Source: Vibrio sp. FE10
GTDB lineage: Bacteria > Pseudomonadota > Gammaproteobacteria > Enterobacterales > Vibrionaceae
Direction of reading: 5' to 3'
DNA: 64,000 bases
Assembly (NCBI RefSeq): GCF_030297155.1
Contig: NZ_AP028068.1
Span: 1,860,001-1,924,000 of the forward strand
Part shown: positions 35,837 through 45,370 of the stretch, piece by piece
Position numbering within the stretch: the first letter of the stretch is position 1
How the letters are laid out: every line of letters begins with the position of its first letter
The notes under the pieces: model-generated
Told to the model about the DNA's origin: nothing
Databases searched by the model: none
The model's input: only the letters and a program-made list of their open reading frames with translations
Program-made: the position numbers and the translations under genes

Positions 35837-36372
35837 TTTGAAGCTCCTATCATTTTTCGTAGCGTATCGTCTTTGTCGATAACGTGGTGTTTTATCGCCG
35901 CTAAGGCGTGCACTGATGCCAGAATTATCAGTACCCATGCAGCATAGTAGTGAACCGTACCTGCGAGATCAGATTGGTTTGCAAACAGTTCACCCATACT
36001 TGGTACAGTGAACCAATTGAAGACCTCGATCCCGCGGCCATCTGATGTCGAAATCAAATAACCTGAAATAAATAAAACTGCTAAGTTGATGTACATAAAG
36101 CCGTGAGCGATCTTCGCTGCTGCAACTTCATAGCTTTTACCTTCCACCTTAGGTGACGCGGTAACTAGTTTCCAAAGCAAGCGGATAACGGTAACGGCAG
36201 CCAAAAGAATGCCTACCGAACGGTGGTAGTCTGGCGCGGTTTTGTACCACTCGCTGTAGTATGAAAGATCAACCATCCACAGGCCTACACCAAACAAGCC
36301 AAAAATAGCGAGTGCTGAAATCCAATGCATCGCTCTTGCTAAAGGGTTGTAATTTCTAACGTTGTTGTCCAT
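35833..36372 (-). CDS. Cytochrome b561 family protein (YceJ/CybB-like)
   Basis: A 179-residue membrane protein with four helices (about 15-35, 48-66, 88-106, 140-160). It has heme-ligand His candidates: His17 in AMHWISA, His50 in DYHRSVG, and His residues in the HYYAAW and SVHALAA segments. Such di-heme cytochromes pass electrons from the quinone pool. It is the first gene of a pair with yceI, overlapping it by 4 bases; a link between electron transfer and a lipid-binding YceI protein is known by co-occurrence, not mechanism. Confidence 0.9.
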   Translation of the reverse strand: MDNNVRNYNPLARAMHWISALAIFGLFGVGLWMVDLSYYSEWYKTAPDYHRSVGILLAAVTVIRLLWKLVTASPKVEGKSYEVAAAKIAHGFMYINLAVLFISGYLISTSDGRGIEVFNWFTVPSMGELFANQSDLAGTVHYYAAWVLIILASVHALAAIKHHVIDKDDTLRKMIGASK

Positions 36373-36525
36373 GCATCTCTTCCGAATGTTAACGAGTAGT
36401 GTAGTTTCGAAAAGCGTACCCTACACCAAGTTTGTGTAACATATTATTTACCAAGCTTTACATTGGTAACATCATTTCAAATTAAACGAGTTATTCAAAT
36501 TTTTTGAACAAGTTTGGGCTAAACG

Positions 36526-36771
36526 TTAGATTTCAACAATTTGTTCGATCTCATAGAGCTCATCTGAGATGTCTAACATTTTACGTTCCATCACTTTTTG
36601 AGCGTCTTCTATCCCCTTGTTGTAGTAAACCGCACCAAACTTTTTACTGATGAAGTCGACCAAGAATTCCGTGTCGAACTGACCAAGCTCCACATCAAGT
36701 TCATCTTGCAGATACTTTTGAAGCGCATGGGTGAGCTCCGACTTTTGTTTTGAATCTAATTGAATGGTCAT
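36526..36771 (-). CDS. DUF2164 domain protein
   Basis: I start at ATG 36771 (an in-frame TTG lies 12 bases upstream). The 81-residue acidic protein has the DUF2164 pattern: LDSKQKSELTHALQKYLQDELDVELG in parts (LTHALQKYL, DELDVELGQFD), then LVDFISKKFGAVYYNKGIEDA. Members are small, soluble and of unknown function, found in proteobacteria and firmicutes. It is a single gene. Confidence 0.8.
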   Translation of the reverse strand: MTIQLDSKQKSELTHALQKYLQDELDVELGQFDTEFLVDFISKKFGAVYYNKGIEDAQKVMERKMLDISDELYEIEQIVEI

Positions 36772-37061
36772 GACTATTTCCAAATAAAGTGTAAGTAGTT
36801 CGATCGTGATTAGCTGACTAAACTATAATCTAGCTAACTCATCGTAACTTTGTTCACTAGTTGTCGTTTTCCTAACTAGCTATAATTCCTCATAATTTAG
36901 AATACAGACCAGTGAAGTGCCAGTGCTATCCATAAAATCGCTCGGCAATCACTAATTTTGATAGAGGGATCAAGAACTCGCACTTTGGCGATAGGTAATG
37001 GCACTGCAATTACCGTACTATTGCCCATCAATAAGATAGTAACTGTGTATAAGGGACTTCA

Positions 37062-37697
37062 TTGTTATTAGATCTCGTGATTAAAAGCGTCAATCAGTTT
37101 CAAGACGATTGCCTAAAGCTCTGCGAACGCCACTACCCTACGGTACACAATCAAGGAATCAGTGAGCATCACATTGGTAAGGCATTTGCCCGACGTATGG
37201 AGCACACCTTCGTTAGCTTTAATCATGCAAGCAACATCAGCCCACTCGAAATGCTCTCCTCTGGTGAAAACCCTCGACACTTCCGAATCTCCTCTGAAAT
37301 CGGCACCGTTTGGATGATCAGCCATCACATGGTGAGCGCAGGGAAAACTTGTCGCAAAAAGTTGATGCTAGACATTCATAAGTGGCAGCAAGAGTATGGA
37401 TTTGCCATTCAGCCCAATGACGTTTTGATCATTGTGTCTGACCATTGGATTACCCGAAGTAAAAACAGCGGTGAACTTTTGCATTGGTGGATGGGAGAAC
37501 TCCCGGATGAGATTACTGAATACAGCCAACAAGGTATCACGCTAAGAGAGAGTGATTCTCAATTCGCTGCTGATTTAAATAGTAACTTTAGTATCAGCCC
37601 ATGTTTTATTAAATTCGGTCACCCGTTAAAACGGTCAGGGAATCAACAGTTGGTTCGTAAATACCTGCAACTTTATGCGGTACTTCAATGGCAGTAA
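37062..37697 (+). CDS. Conserved-looking hypothetical protein, 211 residues
   Basis: It begins with TTG at 37062, preceded by AAGGG; a GTG at 37077 is another possible start. The soluble product is rich in His and Trp (HHIGKAF, ISHHMV, VSDHWITR, LLHWWMGELPDE) and has no signal peptide or membrane segment. I do not recognise a domain. Codon use resembles the neighbours, and the antisense frame is broken, which supports a real gene. It is flanked by spacers of 290 and over 500 bases, so it stands alone. Confidence 0.6.
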   Translation: MLLDLVIKSVNQFQDDCLKLCERHYPTVHNQGISEHHIGKAFARRMEHTFVSFNHASNISPLEMLSSGENPRHFRISSEIGTVWMISHHMVSAGKTCRKKLMLDIHKWQQEYGFAIQPNDVLIIVSDHWITRSKNSGELLHWWMGELPDEITEYSQQGITLRESDSQFAADLNSNFSISPCFIKFGHPLKRSGNQQLVRKYLQLYAVLQWQ

Positions 37698-38216
37698 GAA
37701 TACGGGTCAACTTTTTCATTCAATATTGAAAGTAAATTGTTAGACCTTCATCTCAATATTTTATAAAAGACACTTATTCCCTGCTCATTAATTATTCGAA
37801 CTTCCTGTTTTAATTATTAATAGCCGTTCGACTCACTGTCTCGATTTTGAGAGATAGATATCATTTCTATGTAACTCGCTTAGCCTCTCCATTTTATAAC
37901 TTTGACATTCCCCCACAATCTAAGCCTTTAACCCTACTTTTCTCTGGTGTATCAGCGTTCTAGCCTTATATTGGTTGGAGTTAATATGAGAGACGTTACT
38001 CAGCCATTAAATTCACAGCAACTATCAGATACAATGAATGATAAGTAAATTTAATGGTTAATGTCATTTATCATGCTGATTTTTCGTTAATTATATTTAT
38101 TTAAATATTGACCCTACAAATGAATTTTTATTAATTGACAATTTACTTACACCTGTCAATATTGTGACAGCCATGACGTATATTCCGTCATTGAATAAAC
38201 ATCTTTATTAGCGACT
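37698..38216. other. Long A/T-rich region before the EAL gene
   Basis: 519 bases. It contains a possible 20-residue ORF (37986-38048) with a hairpin and T run after it (ATGATAA.../...TTTATCAT near 38036-38075, then TTTTT). A TTGACA-like box occurs near 37902. The last 100 bases are very A/T-rich and presumably carry the EAL promoter. Confidence 0.4.
37986..38048 (+). CDS. Possible 20-residue small ORF upstream of the EAL gene
   Basis: MRDVTQPLNSQQLSDTMNDK. GGAG lies 5 bases before the ATG, and an imperfect hairpin followed by TTTTT begins near its stop codon. The composition is polar and not membrane-like. It could be a leader peptide or chance. Confidence 0.35.
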   Translation: MRDVTQPLNSQQLSDTMNDK

Positions 38217-39008
38217 ATGATTTTATCAGACAGAAGTGAATTTATTAACTGTATATCTGTGGATGCCGATATGCAGTTTATTGCGAAATACCAAGACCTA
38301 ACACTTAGAAGTGTCTATCAACCTATATTCGACAGTTCAATGACTCAGATAGGCGTTGAGGCTTTAGTGCGTATTTCGAATAGCAAAGGGGATATTGTTC
38401 GTCCTGATCACTTCTTCCATTCCGACGACACGTTGTGTAACGATAAGATCAATGTTGAGAGGCTGAGTCGCGCTATCCATATCCGTAACTTCGCACAATC
38501 GAATATTCGCCATTTACACCTTTTCCTAAACGTTCTTCCGAACGTTGGTGAGTTGTTTGCCGCAGAAAAAGTCAGTGACAGCCTATTGGCTAAACGCCTT
38601 CATGAACTTAACCTTTCATGCGAACAAATCGTGATGGAGCTGGTAGAACTGAATGCAGAAAGTGAAGAACGCTTGAAAGACGCCGCTCACTCTCTTGCAG
38701 AGAACGGCTTTCAAATTGCTGTTGATGATTTCGGAACACAAGCGTCAACAGAACAACGCGTTCGCCATATTAATCCTCATATCATCAAGATAGATCGCTC
38801 TGTCATGTTGGATTTTGAACAAGGCGACACAAGCGAGATGGCGTTGGTTCTTAGCCTTGCTAATCAAATTGGTGCTAAGACCGTAATCGAAGGTATCGAA
38901 ACCGAACAACAGCTCGCAGCAATGCAAAGCTTAGGCTTCGATATGTATCAAGGCTATCACTTAGCCATGCCAAAGCCGATTGAATTAGATCTCCGCCTCG
39001 CAATCTAG
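38217..39008 (+). CDS. EAL-domain c-di-GMP phosphodiesterase
   Basis: A 263-residue single-domain protein. Key EAL residues are kept: E48-A-L in GVEALVR, Asn in FLNVLPN, Glu in VMELVEL, the metal-binding pair in VDDFG, Lys in HIIKIDRS, the loop Glu in VIEGIET, and the final QGYHLAMP. Cleavage of c-di-GMP to pGpG is therefore expected. There is no sensory or membrane domain, so control must come from expression or partners. It is followed after 9 bases by six copies of a heptamer repeat and then a terminator. Confidence 0.88.
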   Translation: MILSDRSEFINCISVDADMQFIAKYQDLTLRSVYQPIFDSSMTQIGVEALVRISNSKGDIVRPDHFFHSDDTLCNDKINVERLSRAIHIRNFAQSNIRHLHLFLNVLPNVGELFAAEKVSDSLLAKRLHELNLSCEQIVMELVELNAESEERLKDAAHSLAENGFQIAVDDFGTQASTEQRVRHINPHIIKIDRSVMLDFEQGDTSEMALVLSLANQIGAKTVIEGIETEQQLAAMQSLGFDMYQGYHLAMPKPIELDLRLAI

Positions 39009-39017
39009 AACTGCCCT

Positions 39018-39059
39018 CTATTCTCTATTCTCTATTCTCTATTCTCTATTCTCTATTCT
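39018..39059 (+). repeat. Six perfect tandem copies of the heptamer CTATTCT
   Basis: 42 bases of exact CTATTCT units, starting 10 bases after the EAL stop codon and ending just before the terminator hairpin. It is non-coding, with a polypyrimidine-rich top strand. Confidence 0.95.
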
Positions 39060-39064
39060 ACAGG

Positions 39065-39097
39065 AAACCGCTTTACCATTGGTTAGCGGCTTTTTAA
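39065..39097 (+). terminator. Terminator of the EAL gene
   Basis: CCGCT and AGCGG with an inner ACC/GGT pairing, followed by CTTTTT. Confidence 0.7.
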
Positions 39098-39176
39098 TAC
39101 CTATCTCTTTCTTAACGCAACGCTCGCTGACGCTATAGTCTCTTAACACGATCTTATATCGCCAAATCACACCCAT

Positions 39177-39207
39177 AAAAAAGCCCAGTCAAAATTGACT
39201 GGGCTGG
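39177..39207 (-). terminator. Terminator of the RND efflux operon
   Basis: AGCCCAGTCA and TGACTGGGCT pair over 10 bp; TTTTTTATG follows on the minus strand. Confidence 0.9.
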
Positions 39208-39235
39208 CTTAAAAGAATCTGTTTTATATCATTCC

Positions 39236-42200
39236 CTAATAACCCGCAGTGGACGGTTTGATTCTATATAGAATAGCGAACATCACTGGTACTACTATTA
39301 GCGTTAGTACTGTAGCAAAGCCTAAGCCTGCCATGATGGTAATCGCCATCGAGCCGAAAAATGCATCGAATACCAAAGGAATCATACCCAAGATAGTCGT
39401 CAATGCTGCCATAGATACCGGTCGTACACGACTAATCGCACTGTCGACAACCGCTAAATATGGGTCTTTACCTGTTGAGAGTTCAGTGTTGATCTGGTCA
39501 AGCAGTACGATACCGTTTTTCAAGATCATGCCGCTTAGACTCAGTAAGCCCAAGAACGCCGTGAAGCTGAATGGCATATTAGTACCTAGCAGGCCAATCG
39601 AAACACCAATGATAGAGAGTGGTACCGTAAACCAAATCACAAGTGGCTTACGAAGCGAGTTAAACAGAAGCATAGTGATGATAAACATCAGCAAGTAACC
39701 CATTGGCAGTGAACCAAATAGAGATTCTTGTGCATCTTTCGAACTTTCGTACTCACCACCCCAGCTAATGCTGTAGCCTTCAGGTAAATCTAATGCTTCA
39801 ACCTTTGGTTTCACACGAGCAAACAGACTCGCTGGCGTTTCATCGCCAAGAACATCGTGGTCAGCCAATACCGTTAGCGTACGTTTTCTGTCACGACGTT
39901 GAATTAGTGGTTCAGACCATTGAAGCTCTACTCCATCAATCACTTGTTCAACAGGAATGTAAGTTTGTAGCGATGGGCTCCAAATCTTCACATTGTTCAG
40001 TGATTCAAAATCAAAACGCTCTTCTTCTGGTAAACGCGCCACGATAGGTAACATATGAGTACCATCACGCAGTAAACCGATGTTGTAACCGCCGAACGCC
40101 ATTTGTAACGTCTCAGACAGATCAGTTTTTGAAATGCCAAGGCGACGAGCCTTTGATTCGTTAAACAGTGGCACTAGCTCTTTAGTGCGTTCACGCCAGT
40201 CGTGACGAACATTTCGTGAGCCTGGATCGGCAAGTAAGACGTCTTCGACTTCAACTGCAATGCTACGTAATACTTGAGGATCAGCACCGATAATGCGCGC
40301 TTCAATCTTTGAAGCCGGTGACGGACCAAACTCAATCAGTTTGAACTGGAATGTCGGTTGCTCAAATTCGTTCGCTAAGTTTTTGTCTAACTCCGCTAGA
40401 ACCTTAAACATGGTGTCACGGTCAGTGGTTCTTACTTGTAACTGGCTGTACGCTTCGTAGCTTTTCTCTGGTTGGTATGTCAGAGCGAAACGTTGCATGC
40501 CCTGCCCAACCGTCGTGGTTACAAACTCTACGTCGTCTTCTTGACGAATGTAGCTCTCAACCTTTTCAGTCTGCTTGATCGTTTCACGTACATCCGTACC
40601 TTCTGGCATCCACATGTCTACGTAGAACATCGGTGTATTTGATGGCGGGAAGAACTGTTGCTTCACCTTACCAAAACCAACCACAGACACGGCGAGCAAT
40701 ACGATCATGCTGACAACAGTTAACCATCTAAAACGCAATGCAAATTTCAGAGACGCACCGAATACAACGAACAGAATACCTTTGTATGGGTCTTCGTTCT
40801 CATCGACTTTGTCTTCTTCTTTAAGCAACATTTCAGCCAGGAATGGCGTTAGTGTTAGCGCCGTTACCCAACTCAAGAACAACGAGAAACACAGTACCCA
40901 GAACAATGAACCCATGAACTCGCCCGTTGCATCTTTCGATAGTCCGATAGGTGCAAAAGCGGTAATAGCAATAATGGTCGCGCCCAATAGTGGCCATTGT
41001 GTTTGTGTCACGATGTCTTTTGCAGCTTGAAGCTTGGTCTTACCTTTCTTCAAGCCAACCAATATACCTTCAACGACAACAATCGCGTTGTCCACCAGCA
41101 TACCGAGTGCGATGATCAAGGCACCCAGCGAGATACGGTGCAGTTCGACATCGTTGTAGTCCATAAGAATGAACGTACCGAATACGGTCAATAGCAGTAC
41201 CAAACCAATGATCAAACCACTGCGTAAACCCATTGCAAAAAGCAGTACGATGATAACGATAGCAACGGCTTCTACTAGGCTGATTAGGAAGTCAGCCACT
41301 GATTTGTCTACTTCTTGCGCTTGGTTGTAGAAGTAGTTCAGCTCTACACCAGCAGGTTTAATGCTTTCTAATCGGTCTAGCTCGGCATCTAGCGCATTGC
41401 CAATCTCAACGACGTTTACGCCTGAAGAGAACGCAATGCCTAGGTTGATCGCTGGTTTGCCGTTGTAAGTTAGTACATTGCCCGGTTTTTCTTGGATACC
41501 GCGAGTAACCTCAGCGACATCTTTCAAGCGAATTAGGTTACCCGTATCACGACCATGAATGATCAGGTTTTCTAGCTCTTCAACTGTGCTCAGCGTACCG
41601 TTCGGTTTAATCGTTAGGCTTTGGCCATTCAACATAACCTCGCCTGCCGATACCACACTGTTTTGTTGTGCTAACAGTGACGTTACCGTCGACATATCTA
41701 GGTTAAGCGCCGCTAAACGCTCAAGTGACATTTCAACAAACAATTGCTCTTGTTGGTCACCTGCGATGCTTACTTTACCTACACCGTCGACCAGCTCGAT
41801 TTCACGCGTTAGATAATCCGCATACTGCTTTAGCTCGACATAATCGTAGCCATCACCAGTCAGCATGATCATCACACCAAATACGTCACCAAAATCATCA
41901 ATGATCTGAACTGAGTTAACACCACTTGGTAGTGTTGGCTGTAGATCGTTGATCTTACGACGCATTTCATCCCAGATTTGTGGTAGCTCGTCTGGACCGT
42001 AGTCCATCTTCATGCTGACCATAATTTGAGACATGCCATTCGACGAGGTCGAAGTGATCTTGTCGATATAAGGGAGCTGTCTTATCTCTTTCTCAAGGGG
42101 ATAAGTCAGTTCCTCCTCAACTTCCATTGACGTAGCGCCAGGGTAAGTTGAAATAATCATTGCATCTTTAATGGTAAAAGCTGGGTCTTCTAAACGGGAT

Positions 42201-42295
42201 AGATTACCAAAAGACGTCACACCGCCAATGGCCAAAATGACTAGAAACAGCCAGCTGATTACTTTGTTCTTTATTGAATATTCTGCGATGTTCAT
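39236..42295 (-). CDS. RND-family efflux pump permease
   Basis: A 1019-residue inner membrane transporter of the HAE1-type RND class. It has twelve membrane helices with two large periplasmic loops. The first helix follows MNIAEYSIKN, and the proton-relay helix reads LIIALGMLVDNAIVVVEGI, though the usual double Asp appears as a single D here. Later segments such as GGEYESSKDAQESL and LSLSGMILKNGIVLLDQI are also family-typical. Its start overlaps the stop of the upstream adaptor gene by four bases (ATGA). The order adaptor-adaptor-pump with a divergent TetR recalls V. cholerae VexIJK; the outer membrane channel (TolC) would be supplied elsewhere. Confidence 0.9.
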   Translation of the reverse strand: MNIAEYSIKNKVISWLFLVILAIGGVTSFGNLSRLEDPAFTIKDAMIISTYPGATSMEVEEELTYPLEKEIRQLPYIDKITSTSSNGMSQIMVSMKMDYGPDELPQIWDEMRRKINDLQPTLPSGVNSVQIIDDFGDVFGVMIMLTGDGYDYVELKQYADYLTREIELVDGVGKVSIAGDQQEQLFVEMSLERLAALNLDMSTVTSLLAQQNSVVSAGEVMLNGQSLTIKPNGTLSTVEELENLIIHGRDTGNLIRLKDVAEVTRGIQEKPGNVLTYNGKPAINLGIAFSSGVNVVEIGNALDAELDRLESIKPAGVELNYFYNQAQEVDKSVADFLISLVEAVAIVIIVLLFAMGLRSGLIIGLVLLLTVFGTFILMDYNDVELHRISLGALIIALGMLVDNAIVVVEGILVGLKKGKTKLQAAKDIVTQTQWPLLGATIIAITAFAPIGLSKDATGEFMGSLFWVLCFSLFLSWVTALTLTPFLAEMLLKEEDKVDENEDPYKGILFVVFGASLKFALRFRWLTVVSMIVLLAVSVVGFGKVKQQFFPPSNTPMFYVDMWMPEGTDVRETIKQTEKVESYIRQEDDVEFVTTTVGQGMQRFALTYQPEKSYEAYSQLQVRTTDRDTMFKVLAELDKNLANEFEQPTFQFKLIEFGPSPASKIEARIIGADPQVLRSIAVEVEDVLLADPGSRNVRHDWRERTKELVPLFNESKARRLGISKTDLSETLQMAFGGYNIGLLRDGTHMLPIVARLPEEERFDFESLNNVKIWSPSLQTYIPVEQVIDGVELQWSEPLIQRRDRKRTLTVLADHDVLGDETPASLFARVKPKVEALDLPEGYSISWGGEYESSKDAQESLFGSLPMGYLLMFIITMLLFNSLRKPLVIWFTVPLSIIGVSIGLLGTNMPFSFTAFLGLLSLSGMILKNGIVLLDQINTELSTGKDPYLAVVDSAISRVRPVSMAALTTILGMIPLVFDAFFGSMAITIMAGLGFATVLTLIVVPVMFAILYRIKPSTAGY

Positions 42296-43347
42296 TCTGC
42301 TTTTCCTGACAATTTGATTCCGTCACGGAGTTTTCTTAGATTCGAATTTACGAGTAGCTCACCTTGTTCAACGCCATGCGCGATAAGTGCGCCTTGGCCG
42401 CTGATCTTGTCGACTTCCACTTCGCTTTTGAATGCTTGGCCGTCTTCCATTTTCCACACGTAAAATTGGTTCGCTTCAGCGCCTGCTTGTAGCGTCGTCA
42501 TCGGCAACTGGTAACCTTGAACATCACTCAGGCCCGCTTTCGCCATATCGACATTGACCGTAACGCTGGTACCCGGCAGAATTTCACTTTCAGGTTGTTG
42601 CATCTGCATCCAAAACTCGTAGGTGCGAGATTGTGGGTGCAGTTCACTGGTGTGCTCTAGATACGTTAGAGGGTATTTTCCAGAGTGGCCGCCAAAGGTT
42701 GCATCAGGTCGATAACTGTTCGAACGCATATCTGGGCTTATAGACGCTAAGATCGAATCTGATACTTGAATTCGCACATACACCTTGTCGTTCTGGTACA
42801 CGCTGAGTAACGTTTCACCCGGTGTGGTGTTTTCGAAACGTTGCTTATCGACGGTTGAAACCGTGCCAGAAAATGGTGCTAAAAGCTCTGTGTAACTCAG
42901 CTTACGCTCTGCCGCCGCCAAATTAGCCGATGCCAGTTTGTAGTTAGCGGTCAGTTGGTCGTGTTCTGATTGCGACAACATCTTGCTGTCAAACATCTCA
43001 GAACCACGCGCCAGTTGCTTACTCGCTAATTTGAATTGAGATTTAGCGTCTGTCAGATCTTGAAGGTATGTCGCGTTGTCTAAGGTCGCCAGTAGCTGAC
43101 CTTTTTCTACGTTGTCACCGGCTTCAACCAATACTTGTTGAATCTCACCAGCAAGCTTAAATGCCAATGGTGTGAGTTCAGCAGGCATCACCTGTCCGTT
43201 AAAACTTCTGAATTGATCAGTCAGTGGTGCACCTACTTCAAAGGTTGAAACCAAAAGTGAAGGTTGCTCACGGTGGTCAGTTCCACTATTACAAGCTTGA
43301 AGCAATAACGCAGATACAACCACAACTGATAATTTGGAAAGGTTCAT
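42292..43347 (-). CDS. RND efflux periplasmic adaptor, second of two (lipoprotein)
   Basis: A 351-residue membrane fusion protein with lipoprotein signal LLQAC (Cys19). Its parts in order are: barrel-sandwich half (GEIQQVLVEAGDNVEKGQLLATLD), alpha-hairpin (about 95-150), second sandwich half (LLAPFSGTVSTVDKQRFENTTPG, both quoted in part), beta-barrel and membrane-proximal domain. It overlaps the pump gene by 4 bases and shares one base with the upstream adaptor gene, a tightly packed operon. Two different adaptors for one pump may form mixed hexamers, as proposed for other double-adaptor RND systems. Confidence 0.9.
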   Translation of the reverse strand: MNLSKLSVVVVSALLLQACNSGTDHREQPSLLVSTFEVGAPLTDQFRSFNGQVMPAELTPLAFKLAGEIQQVLVEAGDNVEKGQLLATLDNATYLQDLTDAKSQFKLASKQLARGSEMFDSKMLSQSEHDQLTANYKLASANLAAAERKLSYTELLAPFSGTVSTVDKQRFENTTPGETLLSVYQNDKVYVRIQVSDSILASISPDMRSNSYRPDATFGGHSGKYPLTYLEHTSELHPQSRTYEFWMQMQQPESEILPGTSVTVNVDMAKAGLSDVQGYQLPMTTLQAGAEANQFYVWKMEDGQAFKSEVEVDKISGQGALIAHGVEQGELLVNSNLRKLRDGIKLSGKAE

Positions 43348-44435
43348 TAAATACCGCCCTCACGTAACCAAGCTTTTACTTGTTGCCCATCAGATAACAC
43401 ATCGACACCCGCTTCTACGATCAAGTCGCCAGAAGACAGGCCTTCAATAACCTTGCCTTGCCCATCAAGGGTGACTTGTACTTTAGAAATCAATTGAGAC
43501 TCTGGGTTGTAGCGCCACAGTTCACCGTGGTCTGCTTCTTTGCTTAACCAAGCTGAATCAACAATGCCAATACCGTAGTCCGACTTATTTTTCTGAACTT
43601 CAACTTGTGCCGTCATGCCAGAAAGCAGATTAATACCTTCAGGTTTTTCTATAGACACAACTGCTTGGTAGCTGTTGGTGTCTTCGTCTGGTTGCGTTGA
43701 GATCTCTTTAAAACGTGTTGGGATACGAATGCCGCGGTGGCTATCCATCACAACCCACATGTTTGAGTTGGTTAGGTCTTGAATAGAACGGTCTTCAAGC
43801 TTTGAAACAGGAATAGAGAAAGTCACATCCATCTCGCTGTGATTCAAAATATTAAGTACCGGCTGCTTTTCAGCGATTAACTGATATTGCTTACCAAACA
43901 CCATCGATACCACGCCATCGAATGGAGCAACTAATGTGGTGTAACCAAGGTTTGTTTGTGCTTGGTCCAACTCAACTTCAGCGGCAGTAAAGGTGTTTAC
44001 GGCTTGGTCGTAGTAATCGGTGCTTACAAGCTTCTTCGAGTACAACTCTGACGCTTGCTTGTATTGGCTGTTCGCCAGATCAAATTTTGCTTGAGCTGCA
44101 TCAACCGCAATACGGTAGTCCGTTGCATCTAGCACAGCGAGTACTTGGCCTTTCTTCACCTCTTGTCCCATGCGAACAGAGAACGTTTCAATATCTCCAC
44201 CCACTTGGAATGAAAGTGCGGCACGGTCGGTCGCATCCACTTTTGCGATAAAGCTATCAAGCTCGATATCCGTCTGCTGAGGGATCTCAAACAGTTTGAC
44301 TGGCTTAACAACTTGAACCGTTTCTTCTGACTGAACCTTATTACATCCAGTCAAAGAGCCTGCGAGTAATAGTGCAGCAAACGCCACTCCTATCTGCTTA
44401 CCCGTCTTGGCTTGAATAGACAACTTGGATTGCAT
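43347..44435 (-). CDS. RND efflux periplasmic adaptor, first of two (lipoprotein)
   Basis: A 362-residue membrane fusion protein with lipobox SLTGC (Cys31). It has lipoyl-type halves at GQVLAVLDATDY and TLVAPFDGVVSMV, a coiled-coil hairpin between them (about 100-155), and the usual C-terminal barrel. It is the first gene of the operon; its stop overlaps the next start by one base. The promoter region shared with tetR holds an inverted repeat likely bound by the repressor. It is clearly diverged from the second adaptor, so this is not a recent duplication. Confidence 0.9.
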   Translation of the reverse strand: MQSKLSIQAKTGKQIGVAFAALLLAGSLTGCNKVQSEETVQVVKPVKLFEIPQQTDIELDSFIAKVDATDRAALSFQVGGDIETFSVRMGQEVKKGQVLAVLDATDYRIAVDAAQAKFDLANSQYKQASELYSKKLVSTDYYDQAVNTFTAAEVELDQAQTNLGYTTLVAPFDGVVSMVFGKQYQLIAEKQPVLNILNHSEMDVTFSIPVSKLEDRSIQDLTNSNMWVVMDSHRGIRIPTRFKEISTQPDEDTNSYQAVVSIEKPEGINLLSGMTAQVEVQKNKSDYGIGIVDSAWLSKEADHGELWRYNPESQLISKVQVTLDGQGKVIEGLSSGDLIVEAGVDVLSDGQQVKAWLREGGI

Positions 44436-44468
44436 GATGCTTCTCCATTTAATTATTATGATTTATTA

Positions 44469-44526
44469 CACAGGTGGGCAGTATATTCAAAATCTCGGAA
44501 TCCACAAGCTTTACTTTCCACCTGTG
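44469..44526. promoter_or_regulatory. Inverted repeat in the TetR/RND divergent promoter
   Basis: CACAGGTGG at 44469-44477 and CCACCTGTG at 44518-44526 are perfect complements 40 bases apart; each is followed by a related GCAGTAT on the plus strand. It lies between the divergent regulator and pump operon, so it is a good candidate for TetR operators. Confidence 0.5.
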
Positions 44527-44576
44527 CAGTATTTTTTATTTGAGTAAAAACAGTGTAGAATGTGGTAATCAGGTAA

Positions 44577-45332
44577 ATGTGTGAAATGAAGATGACTGAA
44601 AAGAAACAAGGTAGAAGAAGCGCTAAAGACGCTGAAGAGACTCGATTTCAAATAATGGCTGTTGCAGCAGATATGTTTTGTGATGCAGGTTATGAACGAG
44701 TTTCGTTACGTAATATCAGCGAAAAAGCTGGGGTATCTCATAGCCTCATTCGCCATCACTTTGGTAGCAAAGAGAAGATATGGCATGCAATAAGTGATTG
44801 TTTACACGCATATTTTCAGTCTTATATCAGCAAAATCATGCAAGAGTTACCAAAAGACATTGCGCCAAATATTTCGATCTATTTATTCGCGATGCGCCTT
44901 TTTACCAACATGATTCACTCACGCAGACCGATGCAACTTCTCTCGGATTCTGTACGTCAAGAAGACAACCTCGTCGATTACTTCATCGACAACGTGGGCG
45001 ACCTTGAGTACGAAATCAATATGTTGGCTGACCAATACAACAAAGCAAATCCGGAAAAAACCGTTAATATTTTCGAAATAAAATGGCAAATGATCATGTT
45101 CGCCAACGGAGCGGTTTGTTTAACTCCTTTCATGGAAAGCACTTGGAACGAAGGCGACATGGAAACGAGTGCAGAGGAAGCTTTAATGAAGCATTGGCAA
45201 ATGTTCAATTCGCAGATGATCAATCAATTTAGTATTGAGGAGAAATGGGTACTTAACCCGGAGACTCTTGAAGAGCTAATTTACGAAGTGCCGTGCGTGT
45301 GGAAGTGTAATCCAGAACACAATAAATCCTGA
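44577..45332 (+). CDS. TetR/AcrR-family regulator of the RND operon
   Basis: A 251-residue protein with the TetR DNA-binding domain (residues about 18-65: RFQIMAVAADMFCDAGYERVSLR in parts, then ISEKAGVSHSLIRHHFGSKEKIW) and an all-helical ligand domain. The start could be ATG 44577, 44586 or 44592 (residues 1, 4 or 6); the AGG at 44571 is too close to the first to decide. It is divergent from the two-adaptor RND operon, which it probably represses. Confidence 0.88.
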   Translation: MCEMKMTEKKQGRRSAKDAEETRFQIMAVAADMFCDAGYERVSLRNISEKAGVSHSLIRHHFGSKEKIWHAISDCLHAYFQSYISKIMQELPKDIAPNISIYLFAMRLFTNMIHSRRPMQLLSDSVRQEDNLVDYFIDNVGDLEYEINMLADQYNKANPEKTVNIFEIKWQMIMFANGAVCLTPFMESTWNEGDMETSAEEALMKHWQMFNSQMINQFSIEEKWVLNPETLEELIYEVPCVWKCNPEHNKS

Positions 45333-45370
45333 TACTGTTCTCCAAGTCCGAAGCAAGTGTACTTAATACA

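Noticed and set aside
39249..39698. 149-residue ORF antisense to the RND pump gene
   Set aside because: It lies wholly within the strongly supported pump gene and its protein has no recognisable pattern; a shadow of the coding strand.
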